Origin: Sinohyriopsis cumingii
Lineage: Eukaryota; Mollusca; Bivalvia; Unionida; Unionidae
NCBI GenBank assembly: GCA_028554795.2
Contig: CM068830.1
Coordinates: forward strand, 111,303,214-111,367,213
Direction of reading: 5' to 3'
Length of the DNA: 64,000 nucleotides
Part shown: positions 51,536 through 61,980 of the stretch, in pieces
How positions within the stretch are numbered: the stretch's first letter is position 1
Layout: each line of letters starts with the position of its first letter
The notes under the pieces: generated by a model
Databases searched by the model: none
Told to the model about the DNA's origin: nothing
The model's input: the letters and a program-made list of their open reading frames with translations, nothing else
Position numbers and translations under genes: made by a program

Positions 51536-52074
51536 ATGGATACCTGGGAACTTTATTACCTTTTGAAAACCACAGTTCGTACACTGCTTCTTGGAATCCT
51601 GTCGTCTGTGCTAAAGATGAACTCCCTCATCGCAAACCTCAAGACCATCAAGCTTATGTGATCAACACGGACGACAGTCATCTCCCAGGAACCCACTGGG
51701 TAGCCGTCTACTTTCCTCAAGAAGGATGTGTGGAATATTTCAATTCCTATGGATTGCCTCCTTTGGAAGACGATATCATTAACTTTATGAGAAGAAATCC
51801 TCAGACCACCCGATTCAATAATGTGAAATTACAAGGCACAGATTCCTTGGTGTGTGGACAATATTGCGTGTGTTTTCTGCATCATCGCAGTCGGGGCTAT
51901 TCCTTTGAACATTTAGTGAATCAGTTTGATCCTCGTTCTTCTTCTAGAAACGATGTGCAAGTAGATCGATGGTTTTGTGACCATTGTACCGGTCTTTTGT
52001 CTCAAGCTAGGAAATGTAGTGTCCATCAATGGCCTAATGACTTCCAACGGTGGAAATCACAATTTAATTCATAA
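51536..52074 (+). pseudogene. Adenovirus-type cysteine protease, frameshifted (B')
   Basis: ATG 51,536 reads MDTWELYYLL, then the frame changes by one base near 51,570-51,580 (CTTTTGAAAACC). The following frame gives KDELPHRKPQ, YVINTDDSHLPGTHWVAVYF with the catalytic His, VEYFNSYG with the acidic/Asn partner position, and QGTDSLVCGQYCVCF with the oxyanion Gln and the catalytic Cys, as in adenain. The frame ends at TAA 52,072-52,074, about 175 codons in total. This protease matures virion proteins in adenoviruses and Polintons. B has lost the gene. The shift cannot be tested against a second copy. Confidence 0.85.
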
Positions 52075-52204
52075 CGTTGTCAGCCCTGTCCAAAATAATG
52101 TGTGAGTTGAAAAAATGTTTGGCATTTGAAAAAAATGTTTGATGTTATATTGTTGGATTATTGTTAAAAATGTTATAGTTGTTTGTTAGCGTTAAGTAAT
52201 TTTG

Positions 52205-52210
52205 AATAAA
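52205..52210 (+). terminator. AATAAA poly(A) signal (B' late cluster)
   Basis: Conserved with 26,076-26,081 of B, after the protease gene. Confidence 0.7.
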
Positions 52211-52335
52211 AATGTTGTGTTTTAAAAAAATGCCTTTGTCTTTTGTTTGGCTATAAGGATCTTGATTCATGCTCTTTGACTTCTTACTATCTCTCTCATG
52301 ACACTCATTGAACGTTCCGGCTCGAAAACCGTATA

Positions 52336-52360
52336 GGGATGTTTTCCTTCACGTCTGCGC
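52336..52360 (+). promoter_or_regulatory. Shared accessory promoter motif, B' gene 3
   Basis: GGGATGTTTTCCTTCACG then TCTGCGC, followed by TTTGACTTTAAGAACCGGGG, as upstream of accessory gene 3 in B. Confidence 0.75.
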
Positions 52361-52426
52361 TTTGACTTTAAGAACCGGGGTAGTTTCCAGTCTAACCATT
52401 CATTGTCAACTCATCCTCCTATGAAG

Positions 52427-52798
52427 ATGTACTCCAGACTAGCTAAGCTAAACGAGGCCTACGTGAATTTACTTAGGGTCAGACACAGTCTGATACCGAA
52501 GCCTGAAGAGATAGAGAATGTGAGAATGTCAAAAGTCACTGAAGACCTGATAGAAGAGCTCTTCAGAGAAGAAATTAACAGGGAGAAAGAAGAATGGACA
52601 TAGAAGTACAGACTTCAGAGACAGCAGCAACAACAACAACAACAACAACAACAGCAGCAGCAGCAGCAGCAACCTGAACCTGACAGAGGCTTTGTCGATT
52701 GTCGTATCGATACCAAAAAGTTTTTCTTCTCTTTCCGAAGAAGCAGACCTATCGTCAGAAAGTCTATCCTCAGAGGACGTCGCATTCTTAGAAACTAA
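52427..52798 (+). pseudogene. Poly-Q accessory gene 3 with a stop (B')
   Basis: MYSRLAKLNEAYVNL at ATG 52,427 (a second ATG is six bases upstream). It matches B gene 25,493-25,852 up to EEWT, where TAG (52,601-52,603) replaces a glutamate codon. The frame then resumes through a glutamine run of about 17 codons, DRGFVDCRIDTK and RRILRN. Histone-type hairpin 6 follows at 52,837. Confidence 0.75.
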
Positions 52799-52836
52799 AA
52801 ATTGCCCTAGCTTCAACTTCACGCAAGCAAAAAAAC

Positions 52837-52852
52837 AGCCCTTTTCAGGGCT
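52837..52852 (+). terminator. Histone-type 3' stem-loop 6
   Basis: AGCCCT-TTTC-AGGGCT preceded by AAAAAC and followed by ACCCAAATCTCTAGAAAAGAAATAA: the same flanks as hairpins 2 and 3. Confidence 0.88.
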
Positions 52853-53208
52853 ACCCAAATCTCTAGAAAAGAAATAATCGATTTGCCAGTGTGTGTGTAT
52901 GTAGAGTAGTGTGAATATAAACACTGACTCTTTTTTTCTAGTGTGAGTGTATGTGTTTGTGTTTGTAAGCGCTCAAGTAGGTTAGTGAGGATAGTAGATT
53001 ATGATCATGTTTTGTTTTTTTTTGCTGTTTGACGTGCATGGATAGTGGATTTTGGGTTCGATTTGACTGCTTTGCGTATGTGGATAGTATATTATTAGTT
53101 TAATGAAATTTTTTAGAATAGTGATGGGTAGTATAAAAAAGTAAGTGATTGTTTCTTTTAAGTCCGCGTGTTGTTTGGTCATGATCTAGGTAATATAAAT
53201 TTTGTTTT

Positions 53209-53236
53209 AGGGGGATGTTTTCCTTGACGTCTGCAC
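53209..53236 (+). promoter_or_regulatory. Shared accessory promoter motif, B' gene 2
   Basis: GGGGGATGTTTTCCTTGACG then TCTGCAC, followed by AGTATAAATTG, a TATA box in the same place as in B. Confidence 0.75.
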
Positions 53237-53302
53237 TTTTAGTATAAATTGAAAATCGCTCGGCAGTCTAGCTACCCTTGTTGATTGATCAACACCACCA
53301 GA

Positions 53303-53596
53303 ATGAACACCAGACTAGCTAAACTTCTAGAACTCCAGATGCACCTGGAATATGCCAGGCGCATACTAAATGAACTGGCCGCGGAGGCCATCGTCGAAGA
53401 TGGAAGGATGAAAGAGGAGGAAAGAAGAAAAAAAGAAGAAGATGAAAAGGAGAGAGGAAATTTCAGAATCCCAGAGACAGAAGATTGGGATTCTGAAGCC
53501 ACTTATCCCGCCTCTGCACTCCCAACAAAAAAAGTAAAAGGAGACTGGGGAAGAAGATGTGTGTGTGGTGCCAGGCCTGGAAGGTGCCATCATTAA
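53303..53596 (+). CDS. Terminal accessory gene 2 of B'
   Basis: ATG 53,303 gives 97 residues, without interruption. MNTRLAKLLELQMHLEYARR, a shorter EEERRKKEEDEKE tract and the end RRCVCGARPGRCHH match the B protein at 24,607-24,984. The variation is almost confined to the length of the glutamate-rich tract. Histone-type hairpin 7 follows about 28 bases after the stop. Function unknown. Confidence 0.75.
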   Translation: MNTRLAKLLELQMHLEYARRILNELAAEAIVEDGRMKEEERRKKEEDEKERGNFRIPETEDWDSEATYPASALPTKKVKGDWGRRCVCGARPGRCHH

Positions 53597-53623
53597 CCAG
53601 GTGCCCTGGAGTTCAAAACAAAC

Positions 53624-53639
53624 AGCCCTTTTCAGGGCT
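53624..53639 (+). terminator. Histone-type 3' stem-loop 7
   Basis: AGCCCT-TTTC-AGGGCT preceded by CAAAC and followed by ACCCAAACCTTTAGAAAAGAAATAG. Confidence 0.88.
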
Positions 53640-53936
53640 ACCCAAACCTTTAGAAAAGAAATAGTAATCGATTTGCCAATGTGTGTATGTAGAGTGGTGT
53701 GAATATAAACATCGACTCTTTTTTCCTAGTGCGAGTGTATGTGTTTATTTGTAAGTGATAAAGTAGGTTAGTGTGAATGGTAGATTTCGGGGTTTTGTAA
53801 GCGCTCACATACGTTTGTGTGGATAGTAGAGTATGGATTTAATTATAATGCTTTGCGTGTGTGAATAGTAGATTTGGGGTATGTTTATTGCTGTTTCACG
53901 CATGTGGATAGTAGATAATATGAAATGAGAAAAGTA

Positions 53937-53962
53937 GGGGATGTTTTCCTTCACGTCCGCGC
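53937..53962 (+). promoter_or_regulatory. Shared accessory promoter motif, extra copy
   Basis: GGGGATGTTTTCCTTCACG then TCCGCGC, followed at 54,005-54,030 by a second copy (GGGGGATGTTTTCCTTCACG then TACGCGC) that lies next to a TATAAGAACCC box. The upstream copy has no TATA next to it. Confidence 0.7.
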
Positions 53963-54004
53963 GTTTTAAGTGATAATCTAGGTAATATAAAAAAAAATTT
54001 TTTA

Positions 54005-54030
54005 GGGGGATGTTTTCCTTCACGTACGCG
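54005..54030 (+). promoter_or_regulatory. Shared accessory promoter motif, B' gene 1
   Basis: Motif followed by TTTAGCTATAAGAACCCTCAGTGTTCG, matching the TATAAGAACCC of B gene 1. ATG at 54,095. Confidence 0.75.
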
Positions 54031-54094
54031 CTTTAGCTATAAGAACCCTCAGTGTTCGTTATTCGCCCCATTCCACGGAATAAACAAAACGAAG

Positions 54095-54676
54095 ATGGAA
54101 GTGTCCCAACTGTTTAACAATTTAAGGCATGCTTATTTTTGGATGGTGGATGGGGAATGTGGAGTTGAAAGGATTGAAAGAGATTGGAGGTTAAGAACAA
54201 GTCTGCACTACGTGAACGAATTAAAATTAGCCAGGGAGATGATAGAGGGATTAACTGAAGAAGAAGTGAAGAGATTGAGAGGTCTGATAAATCCCCCTTA
54301 TATCAGAGTGGGGACAATAAAAGAGGCCATGGAGAAGGTAAAAGAAGAAAGAAGATTCTTGGAAGAGATAGAACAAAAGTCACAGTGGCCCTTTGTCAAA
54401 AGGAGTGTTGAACAATTGAAAAAAGGGGAAGAAAAGATGAGAAAGGTGATAGATGAAGAAGTGCAGAAAATCAAGGACAGGTGGGCAAAAGATAGGAAAG
54501 AAGAAGAAAATAGAAAGAAAAAGGAAGAACTACAGAAACTAAACGCTAACTGGATGAAAATCCAACAGAAGTTTCGAGCCATGGGTCACCCGGACTGGAT
54601 ACCGGAAACAGAAAAGAATAAGAAGAAAGGAATGATGGAAAAAATAAGGGGATGGATAAAGAAGTTCAGGAGTTAG
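54095..54676 (+). CDS. Terminal accessory gene 1 of B', helical Lys/Glu-rich protein
   Basis: ATG 54,095 gives 193 residues. MEVSQLFNNLRHAYFWM is followed by a long helical region with EEEVKRLRGLI, EKVKEERRFLEEIEQK, a Lys/Glu coiled-coil-like block (AKDRKEEENRKKKEELQ) and a C-terminal GMMEKIRGWIKKFRS, amphipathic and basic. It occupies the same position as B gene 1 but sequence similarity is weak. The promoter motif and histone-type hairpin 8 (19 bases after the stop) bracket it. Function unknown. Confidence 0.7.
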   Translation: MEVSQLFNNLRHAYFWMVDGECGVERIERDWRLRTSLHYVNELKLAREMIEGLTEEEVKRLRGLINPPYIRVGTIKEAMEKVKEERRFLEEIEQKSQWPFVKRSVEQLKKGEEKMRKVIDEEVQKIKDRWAKDRKEEENRKKKEELQKLNANWMKIQQKFRAMGHPDWIPETEKNKKKGMMEKIRGWIKKFRS

Positions 54677-54694
54677 AAGAAGATGAAACCCAAA

Positions 54695-54710
54695 GGCCCT
54701 TTTCAGGGCC
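54695..54710 (+). terminator. Histone-type 3' stem-loop 8
   Basis: GGCCCT-TTTC-AGGGCC preceded by CCCAAA and followed by ACTCCAATCTCTCGAAAAGAGATAG. It is the equivalent of hairpin 1/5 at the inner edge of the terminal repeat. Confidence 0.9.
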
Positions 54711-55148
54711 ACTCCAATCTCTCGAAAAGAGATAGACTTTCAATTGCCTACCCCATATTTTATTTTTTTATTTTTTTAAAAAAAAAATAGAGACCCCCTC
54801 CCTGTTTCACTTTTTGTATGTTCCATTTCCATAGACCCATCAGGTTGGGACCCTATTAAAATAGGGTCCCGACCCTGTTCCATTTTCCCTTGTTGCTCAA
54901 CAGTCCCAAGATTATTTTTTTTCCATGTTAAATTCCCCTTGAGGCTAGAGTGGCCCAAGACTTTTTCCCCATGTCAAATTCCCCTTGAGGCTAGAGTGGC
55001 CCAAGACTTTTTCCCCATGTTAAATTTCCCTTGAGGCTAGAGTGGCCCGTGATTTTTCCCCATGTTAAATTTCCATTGAGGCTAGAGTGGCCCAAGGGGT
55101 TCTGTAATGCTAATTTCCCATGAGGCTAGGGTGGCCCACTTCACTACT
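54711..55148 (-). repeat. Terminal repeat of element B' with GCCACTCTAGCCTCA subrepeats
   Basis: Reading inward from 55,148 (AGTAGTGAAGTGGGCC) there are about six units of 35-49 bases, five with the core GGGCCACYCTAGCCTCA. The B repeats instead have GGGTCAGATTAGCGTCA at the same place. Further in come a poly-A/T tract and the region shared with the B terminal repeat. The opposite copy is missing. Confidence 0.88.
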
Positions 55149-55388
55149 AACATTGTATTATTTTATCGACTAGTATTAATGGCTTGCAAATCACCCTACA
55201 TAATCTTGACACAGATTTAACTCATAATACTGAATAAACTAAACTAGTCATATTCAATAAAGTCATAATCTTATCAATAATTCCCAATTTAAAATACAGA
55301 AAAAATAATTGTATTGAGGTTACTAGAGAATATATGTATCTTGTTATAATCATTAAAGTTGATCACATTTCATTAAACTCTGCTAGAC

Positions 55389-55500
55389 ATCATAAACTGC
55401 CACACTGCAGACATCTTAGCAATATGACTGAAATTTTTTAAAGCTACATTAAAAATCCGAATCACACACACACACACACAAACACACACACAAACACATA
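55389..55500 (+). mobile_element. SINE family II fragment with CA-rich tail
   Basis: ACTGCCACACTGCAGACAT and CAATATGACTGAAATTTTTT match the end of the family-II body in the plus orientation. It ends in TAAAAATCCGAATCACAC then (CA)n. The head is absent. Confidence 0.75.
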
Positions 55501-56963
55501 CACACACAAACAATAAAGTACTGGTTACATCAATTCTACCAAGACTACTTTTCCTCTGGAGGAATTACAGTTAGCATAACCCAAGACATAAGACATCACA
55601 ATGTGTTTAAATACTATTTTAATTCGTAGGTGAGAACTCTCTTCAAATTAGGATAAAATGACTTTGATGGGCTTCAGATTTAATGAAAAGAACTGTGAAG
55701 GCACGTTCACTTTCCCGCCTGGATGTATTACAAACCAAAATAGGAAACTGATATTTATGAAGAAAAAATAAAAAGGGAGACAAATCTAAAGGGCTACTGT
55801 GACTGTTCCAACGGTAACAGCACAACCTTGCTTACAAATATTTACAGAAAATACAGTGGCATTTCTTTATGGTTAAAGGCTCTCAAAAATATATTTAGAT
55901 ATTTGAATTTTGAACAAAGTTTGGAAAACTCAAGCATATTTTGAAGAGATAAACTGATGCACGCCAAAAGCAAAGTTTTATAAATATCTGATGTTCAGTT
56001 GATAAACAGTAAAAATACAAGTCCAAAAGTATCTGTTCTATAGCAAATTCAAGACCAGTTATTTTAATCATTTTTATTTTTGAGAGATCTCTATTATCAG
56101 GTTTAGAAATAAAACAGCTTAAACAGTTTAGATTTTGTGCTCAATCTCGGCAAATTTTAAGTGGCCATTACCTATAACCTGTTATCTAATGGGATGCTAT
56201 AGTTTGTTTCACATAGCATTGTGATCTGTTTCTGATTGAATTTCCACATAAGTGTCTTGAGATGTAGCTAAAATTACTGAATTAGTTTCATGCATGGATG
56301 ATGTAAATATAATTCAAATTGACATACAGCTCACCACCATTCATTCAATATATGCTATGAAAGACTGGTCTGCGTATATGAAATCCACCATGTTTGTCCC
56401 AAGTTCTTGAGGAGTCAATATTTTATACTGCAAAGAAATCAAAGGGAGACAACTTCATTATGGCTGATCACTCCTTAATAAACAAACTGACTCTATCACA
56501 GTTTATGGCAACATCAAAGAATTTAATGTAAACAGATCACCAAATGTCAGTTGTTAGGTAGTTGAAATAGTTAATGTGCAAAATGAATTACGCAATTTTA
56601 CTTACAATTAAAGGCAATGATGTGATAATTCACTCAGATACGGACACTGGTATCATTCATGGTGTTGTGTGGATCAAACTATAGATATTGTCTCTTTTGT
56701 GCAAACATGAAATGAACAAAAACTTTTCAGCCATTATTTTAAGTGTGAAGACAGGATAAAAAATTTACATTATGATTAAGATGTTGGATATGACATCCTT
56801 AATGACATACATATATATTTATTTTGCCATTAATTATGCACGTTTCATTATGAAATTACATCCGCAATTATCAATTTAATATGTAAATGGGCCAAATATA
56901 ATGGGGGAAAATAAATGTCTTGACAATCAGTCAGTAATCTTGCTAGCAATTCTCCTTGAGAAT
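55501..56963. other. Host non-coding DNA
   Basis: AT-rich with no supportable gene. Nothing of note was seen. Confidence 0.55.
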
Positions 56964-56975
56964 CTTGGCACTATA

Positions 56976-57227
56976 TTGTTGTTGTTGTTGTTGTGGGGTT
57001 TAACGCCATTTTTCAGCACGATAGGCTATACATGGCGGCCAGTATTAATGGTGGAGGAAGAACCCGGAAAACCCCGGAAAGAACCACCGACCCACGAGAA
57101 GCTACTGGCAAGCTTTCTCACATGCCCACATTGGCTGAATCTTTGACTCGAACCGCCGCAGACAGAGGTGAGATGGCAGTGATCCGTAACGAAGAGCGCT
57201 TTAGACCACTCGGACACTCGGGGCCCC
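56976..57227 (-). mobile_element. SINE family I, full length with 12-bp target duplication
   Basis: The perfect direct repeat CTTGGCACTATA at 56,964-56,975 and 57,228-57,239 flanks it. It carries the reversed (AAC)n GTTAAAC tail at its left, ACTGGCCGCCATGTAT, and the tRNA-like head at its right. It is the inverse of 19,876-20,136. Confidence 0.92.
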
Positions 57228-57313
57228 CTTGGCACTATAAACACAATAGTTTAGCTGATTTAAATGTCCTAGTGCAAGTTAAAAGTATGCATCTATATGT
57301 GAACAATGTAAAG

Positions 57314-59927
57314 CAGGGGTGTCCAAATTCCGGCCCGCGAGCCAATCACGGCCAATGCTAAGATTTCATACGGCCCGCAGCTTCGGTCATATAATGTATT
57401 ATTTATGGCCCGCTAACACACGAACCCTTCTCCGCTCATTTCTGCCATGGCGACTGAAAAGAAAAAGAGGAAAGTTGAAAGTGAGAGCCGCAGCTTTCAG
57501 GAGAGATAGGAATTACAGTACTTTTTCACTGAAAATCGAGGCAGTTGTGTTTGTCTCATTTGTAACGAGACGGTTGCCTTGTAAGGATTTCAACGTAAAG
57601 AGACACTACCAGACTAAACATGCTAACACATACGAAACAAGCTAACAGGGAGTAACAGTGCTGAAAATGTGAAGCAACTCCAAGCTGCTCTGGCATCACA
57701 CAGCGATTCTTCACGCGGGCATGTGAGTCAAAGGAAAATATCACCAAAGGAGGCTACGAAGTGGCCATGTCAATAGCTAAACATGGCAAATCCTTTACTA
57801 AAGGTACATTTATCAAAGGCTGTGTCATGAAAATGGTGGTGAACATTTTCACTGAGAAGAAGTAAGAATTTATGAACGTTTGCCTGGCAAGTAACACTGT
57901 GGCACGGAGAGTGGTGGACATATCGTCAGATATTAAGAGACAACTGAGGGACAGGGGAGTGACTTTTGATTATTTCTCATTAGCCTGCGATGAAAGCACT
58001 GATGCTTCTGATACTGCACAGATCTTGCTTTTTTAAGAGGAGTTGATGACAACATGAACGTAATAGAGGAACTGCTTGACCTCCAAAGCCTTAAAGACCA
58101 AACCAGCGGAACGAATTTATTCGTTTTTGTTTGTGATGCTGTTGATGATATGAAACTACCGTGGAGTAAAGTTCCTGGGATCATTACCGATAGTGCGCCT
58201 GCCATGGCTGGTGAGCGAAGTGGATTGTCCACACTGATTTGCAATAAAGTCAGCGAAGAAGGAGGTAACACTATTAAACTACGCTGTATAATTCACCAGC
58301 AGGCTCTCTGCGCCAAACATCTCAAATTTGATCATATTATGAAACCAGTGGTAAAGGCAATCAATTCTATTCACTCTAAAGATCTACACCACCGACAGTT
58401 TCAGCAGTTCTTGCTTGACATCCAAGATGAATACGGAAACATAATATATCACAACGATGTGAGGAGGCTAAGTCGGGGGTCCACAATGCAGCGAATTTTC
58501 TCTCTCAGAGAAGAAATAAGACATTTTTTTGTGTGACGCGGGGTAACTGATGAAAGAATTGTCCGATCCTGTATGGCTGGCAGATTTGTCTTTTTTGGTT
58601 GACATAACGAAGCATCTGAATGGGCTGAATGTTAATCTTCAAGGATGAGATGCAGTGGTGAACCAGTTATACGTTCACGTCAAGGCCTTTGGAACAAAGC
58701 TGCAACTTTTCCAAAGACACTTGTCCCAAACAGAGCCCTGCACCGCGCACTTCCCAGCTTTGAAAGAGGTAATTGACAGTTTCCCACAGGACAACATCGG
58801 TGTGCAAATGAAGAGTTATGCAACAGCTATCGCATCTCTTTCTGTGGAACACAACAAACGCTTTCAGGATTTTCCTGTTATTGAAAAGGACATGTTGCTT
58901 TTCTCTTCTCCCTTCTCCGTGGACCCTGATGATGCTCCTCCACAGCTGCAGCTAGAGCTCATTGAGCTGCAGTGTGACGATGAGTGGTGCAAAAAACATC
59001 AGCAGCTTTCTCTTGTTGTCTTTTACGGACAGCAGGATAAAAGCAGATTTCCAGAAATGCGAACATTTGCTAAGAATATTCTGAGCTTATTCGGCTCCAC
59101 ATATTTGTGTGAGCAGACATTCTCTGTCATGAACTTAAACAAGAACCGATTGAGGTCAAGACTAAGTGACTCCCACTTACGTGACATTTTACCCATCTCA
59201 ACCACTGCCCTCAAACCAAACCTGGCCTCTTTAGTGAAATCCAGATCTCAGTATCACTCTTCTCATTAGTGTCAGCAAGATATCGGTTTCTTGATCAATC
59301 TGAAATTGAGTGTTTTGAACGGTAACATCTCTCACTTGTAACAGTGAAAAGCCAAAAGCACACTTATGCACTTGGACTTAAGATAATTATTTTATTAAAC
59401 TCTTAAATAAGATTTGGTTAAACTGTTGATATTATGTACCTGTATATGTGGCACAAACTTTTATTTTCTGAAAGATCTTTTAAAAGACAAAAGCAAAATT
59501 CACTTGTTTTCAACTTTAGTGATAACAGAACACTTTGCATTAGTTATAACTCCTGTTTAAAATGGCCATGAGGCAAAGATATTTATCTAACTCATGGAAA
59601 TTTAAGGTAGAACATACAGTTCAATGTTATCTGACTCTCCAGATATGAATGAAAGGCAGAATTGTGTTTTTAGAGTTGTTCCTTGTCTGCCTGAGTGGCT
59701 TATGTTTAGTTACATTGCCATTTGAAAAATAAAGATAATTGTGACAATAAAAATTATTTTATTTCTTTATTGTTTTTTTTATTTATATTATTTATTCATT
59801 GTTCTATAACAGTGTATATTTGCATATAACTTTTGTGGTTAAAAAAACTTCAGAAGGAACTATTGGCCCTTGATCATCTTCACTTTATCAAATCTGGCCC
59901 TCTTTGCAAAAAGTTTGGACACACCTG
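57314..59927 (+). mobile_element. hAT transposon, Charlie/GTF2IRD2-like, 2.6 kb
   Basis: The ends are CAGGGGTGTCCAAA and the inverse of TTTGGACACACCTG. Direct repeats ATGTAAAG (57,306-57,313) and TTGTAAAG (59,928-59,935) form an 8-bp target duplication with one mismatch, typical of hAT elements. The interior encodes a decayed transposase. Confidence 0.92.
57460..59269 (+). pseudogene. hAT transposase, decayed
   Basis: The N-terminal part reads RRDRNYSTFSLKIE and DFNVKRHYQTKHANTY, a BED-like zinc-finger segment. After several stops comes FSLACDESTDASDTAQI near 57,970-58,020, then a long frame (58,054-58,536) with DAVDDMKLPWSKVPGIITDSAPAM and IIHQQALCAKHLKF. A final frame (58,655-59,269) has the hAT dimerisation motif STYLCEQTFSVMNLNKNRLRSRLSD. 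Similarity is to the GTF2I-repeat-domain-2/ZMYM-type hAT transposases. At least six stops or shifts are present, so the copy is inactive. Confidence 0.85.
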
Positions 59928-59935
59928 TTGTAAAG

Positions 59936-61980
59936 GATATGAGTGTGAGACTGAAAGGTAATAGTGAAACAGAGATCAGGCTAATATTGTAAGCTAACGT
60001 TCATTATAATAGTTAATAATTGTGTTGTCAATGACATATCCTTTGAAAGATAATAAAGCGTATTATCTTATATGCACGCCATTCATGAAAACATCAGACT
60101 AGATCATGTGACAATGATACAAGATGGCACATATGCTACTAAATCTTTTCTCGAATATTTGTAAACAACCTTTTTACCAATAAACACATTTCAGCATCTT
60201 TGCATAGGCTGCGTACAACTTTGCTGGTCAAGAATGTTATGTTTCTATATGGAATCAATCTGCCTATCAATTCCGATTTCTTGCTTTCTTTTGTAAATTT
60301 TAGTTTTAGTTTCCACGGATAATTTGTTGAGATGTGTCACGCTTGAGGCGCTCATGAAACTTCAAATCAGCTGATATTGAAACATTGGCAGATAATCATC
60401 ATAAGATTACAGGCCAAATTTAAAATTTCATCTCAGGTTAATAAATATGGTACTTTCTGAGAAGGTCAGAACATCAGAAATAACAAATTATCAAATAAAG
60501 TATACTCCTTTTCATGGGTTTTGCTCCTAACAAGTGCAAACAACTTAATTTATTGCATGGAATTAAAAGAATTCTCCAAAATGTGAGCATTTTATGTACA
60601 GTGTGTATACTGAAAACAAATCCAGTAATGGAATGTTTTTTTTTTTTTGTTTTTCTTTTTTTGGGGGGTGGGGTTAATTAATGAAACAGTCAATAGAAAA
60701 TATAACCAGGCTGTTCTTAAAGCATAATTTACAAATATATTCTTCTTTCCGGGGTTTTCCCGGGTTCTTTCTCCACCATTAATACTGGCCGCCATGTATA
60801 GCCTATCGTGTGCTGAACACTTGGGATGATGGAGAATTCCTACCAGTCATTAAATATTCATTTATGCAAATATGCAAATGACTTTGTTGAAATGATGGTT
60901 TTCATTGGACATTGTGGTTGTTAGAAAATAACATTGACGTTGAGACTTGTGCTGCTAGAAATTTAGTATTACGTTATCAGATCGGTAGTGTATATACTTT
61001 AACCGTTACTAATAATTCATTGTACGTTTCATTTCAGAGCTGGTAATTGCATTTTATTTTGTTTACTATTACAATTTTTTAAGTACTTTTTGAAATTAGA
61101 CCACTATTGGTGGCGTTATCAATTTTCGTGGATTGGTTGAATTGCATGGTTATTTCGCTAGTAGTTTTAGTTTTATTATTATTATTATTATTTATGATTA
61201 TTATTATTATTAGTATTATTATTATAACCGTATCTATGAATTCTTTGTACGTTTATATTTTTCAATAGACTCGTTTTTAAATTAGACCTGAAATTAAACG
61301 AAACAGTACGCCTCATACCCATTTATGACCGTTATCAGTCTTCGTGGTTTAGTAATAAGATCGCATTATTTTATCTGCACGGCAGAACTCGTAGTAGTAT
61401 GTATACTGACAGCGTTACTAAGAAATAAGTTACATTTTATTTGGGTACTGGCAATTACATTTCTTTCCCATTAAAACACTTCAAAGTTTATTACCGTTAT
61501 TAATTTTCGAGGACTGGTAAAAAAAATCATTGAAAAACCCACAGGGGCTCGTATCGTTGTTTACAATGGACCTGTCATACATGTGCTATATTGTAGTTAT
61601 TATATAGTACATTAGTCCGAGTTTCCTCTGACCCTTGCCTCCCCATTTTTGATATTTGGACAACATAAATATCGTATAAATCACAGGGGCTCGTTACAAA
61701 GAAAATCAAGGGATGGAGGCTTCTAACCTGTAATAACATAACACAAGGGAAGACACCGGTCCGCGCCCCTCAGCAGTTCCAACACTGCTAGTTTATCCTA
61801 ATTGCATCTGCTAATTTCCAACTTAGGCCAGTCGTAATCAAGAATAGTTCAATTTTCAAAACAGCGCGACACACTTTGTTCAATTTGTGATATAATGGAA
61901 AAATTGCAATAATTGTTCGCCGATCTTGATCTCTGGACATCAACCCTACTCACAGTGCAATTTTGCATTCGGACAATCTT
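59936..61980. other. Host non-coding DNA with a SINE I fragment and (ATT)n
   Basis: At about 60,748-60,820 lies a tail fragment of SINE family I (CCACCATTAATACTGGCCGCC). Near 61,167-61,225 is an (ATT)n run. A poly-T stretch with a G8-like run lies at 60,640-60,675. No genes. Confidence 0.6.

Larger units (their letters stand above)
44787..55148 (+). mobile_element. Element B': truncated, inverted relative of element B
   Basis: Gene content and order from the large core protein to the terminal repeat match B, but on the plus strand. Sequence starts at the point corresponding to about 32,170 of B, within the core-protein gene, so polB, ATPase, the CCHC gene and one terminal repeat are missing. 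Proteins are roughly 85-90% like those of B, but the terminal subrepeats are clearly different, so it is a sister subfamily. The right end is ...CACTACT at 55,148, the same terminal hexamer as B. No target duplication can be checked because the other end is lost. Confidence 0.92.

Noticed and set aside
23256..55148. B and B' as an assembly duplication of one element
   Set aside because: They differ in many coding positions, in terminal subrepeats, in private stops and in a 1.1-kb deletion, so they are distinct insertions.
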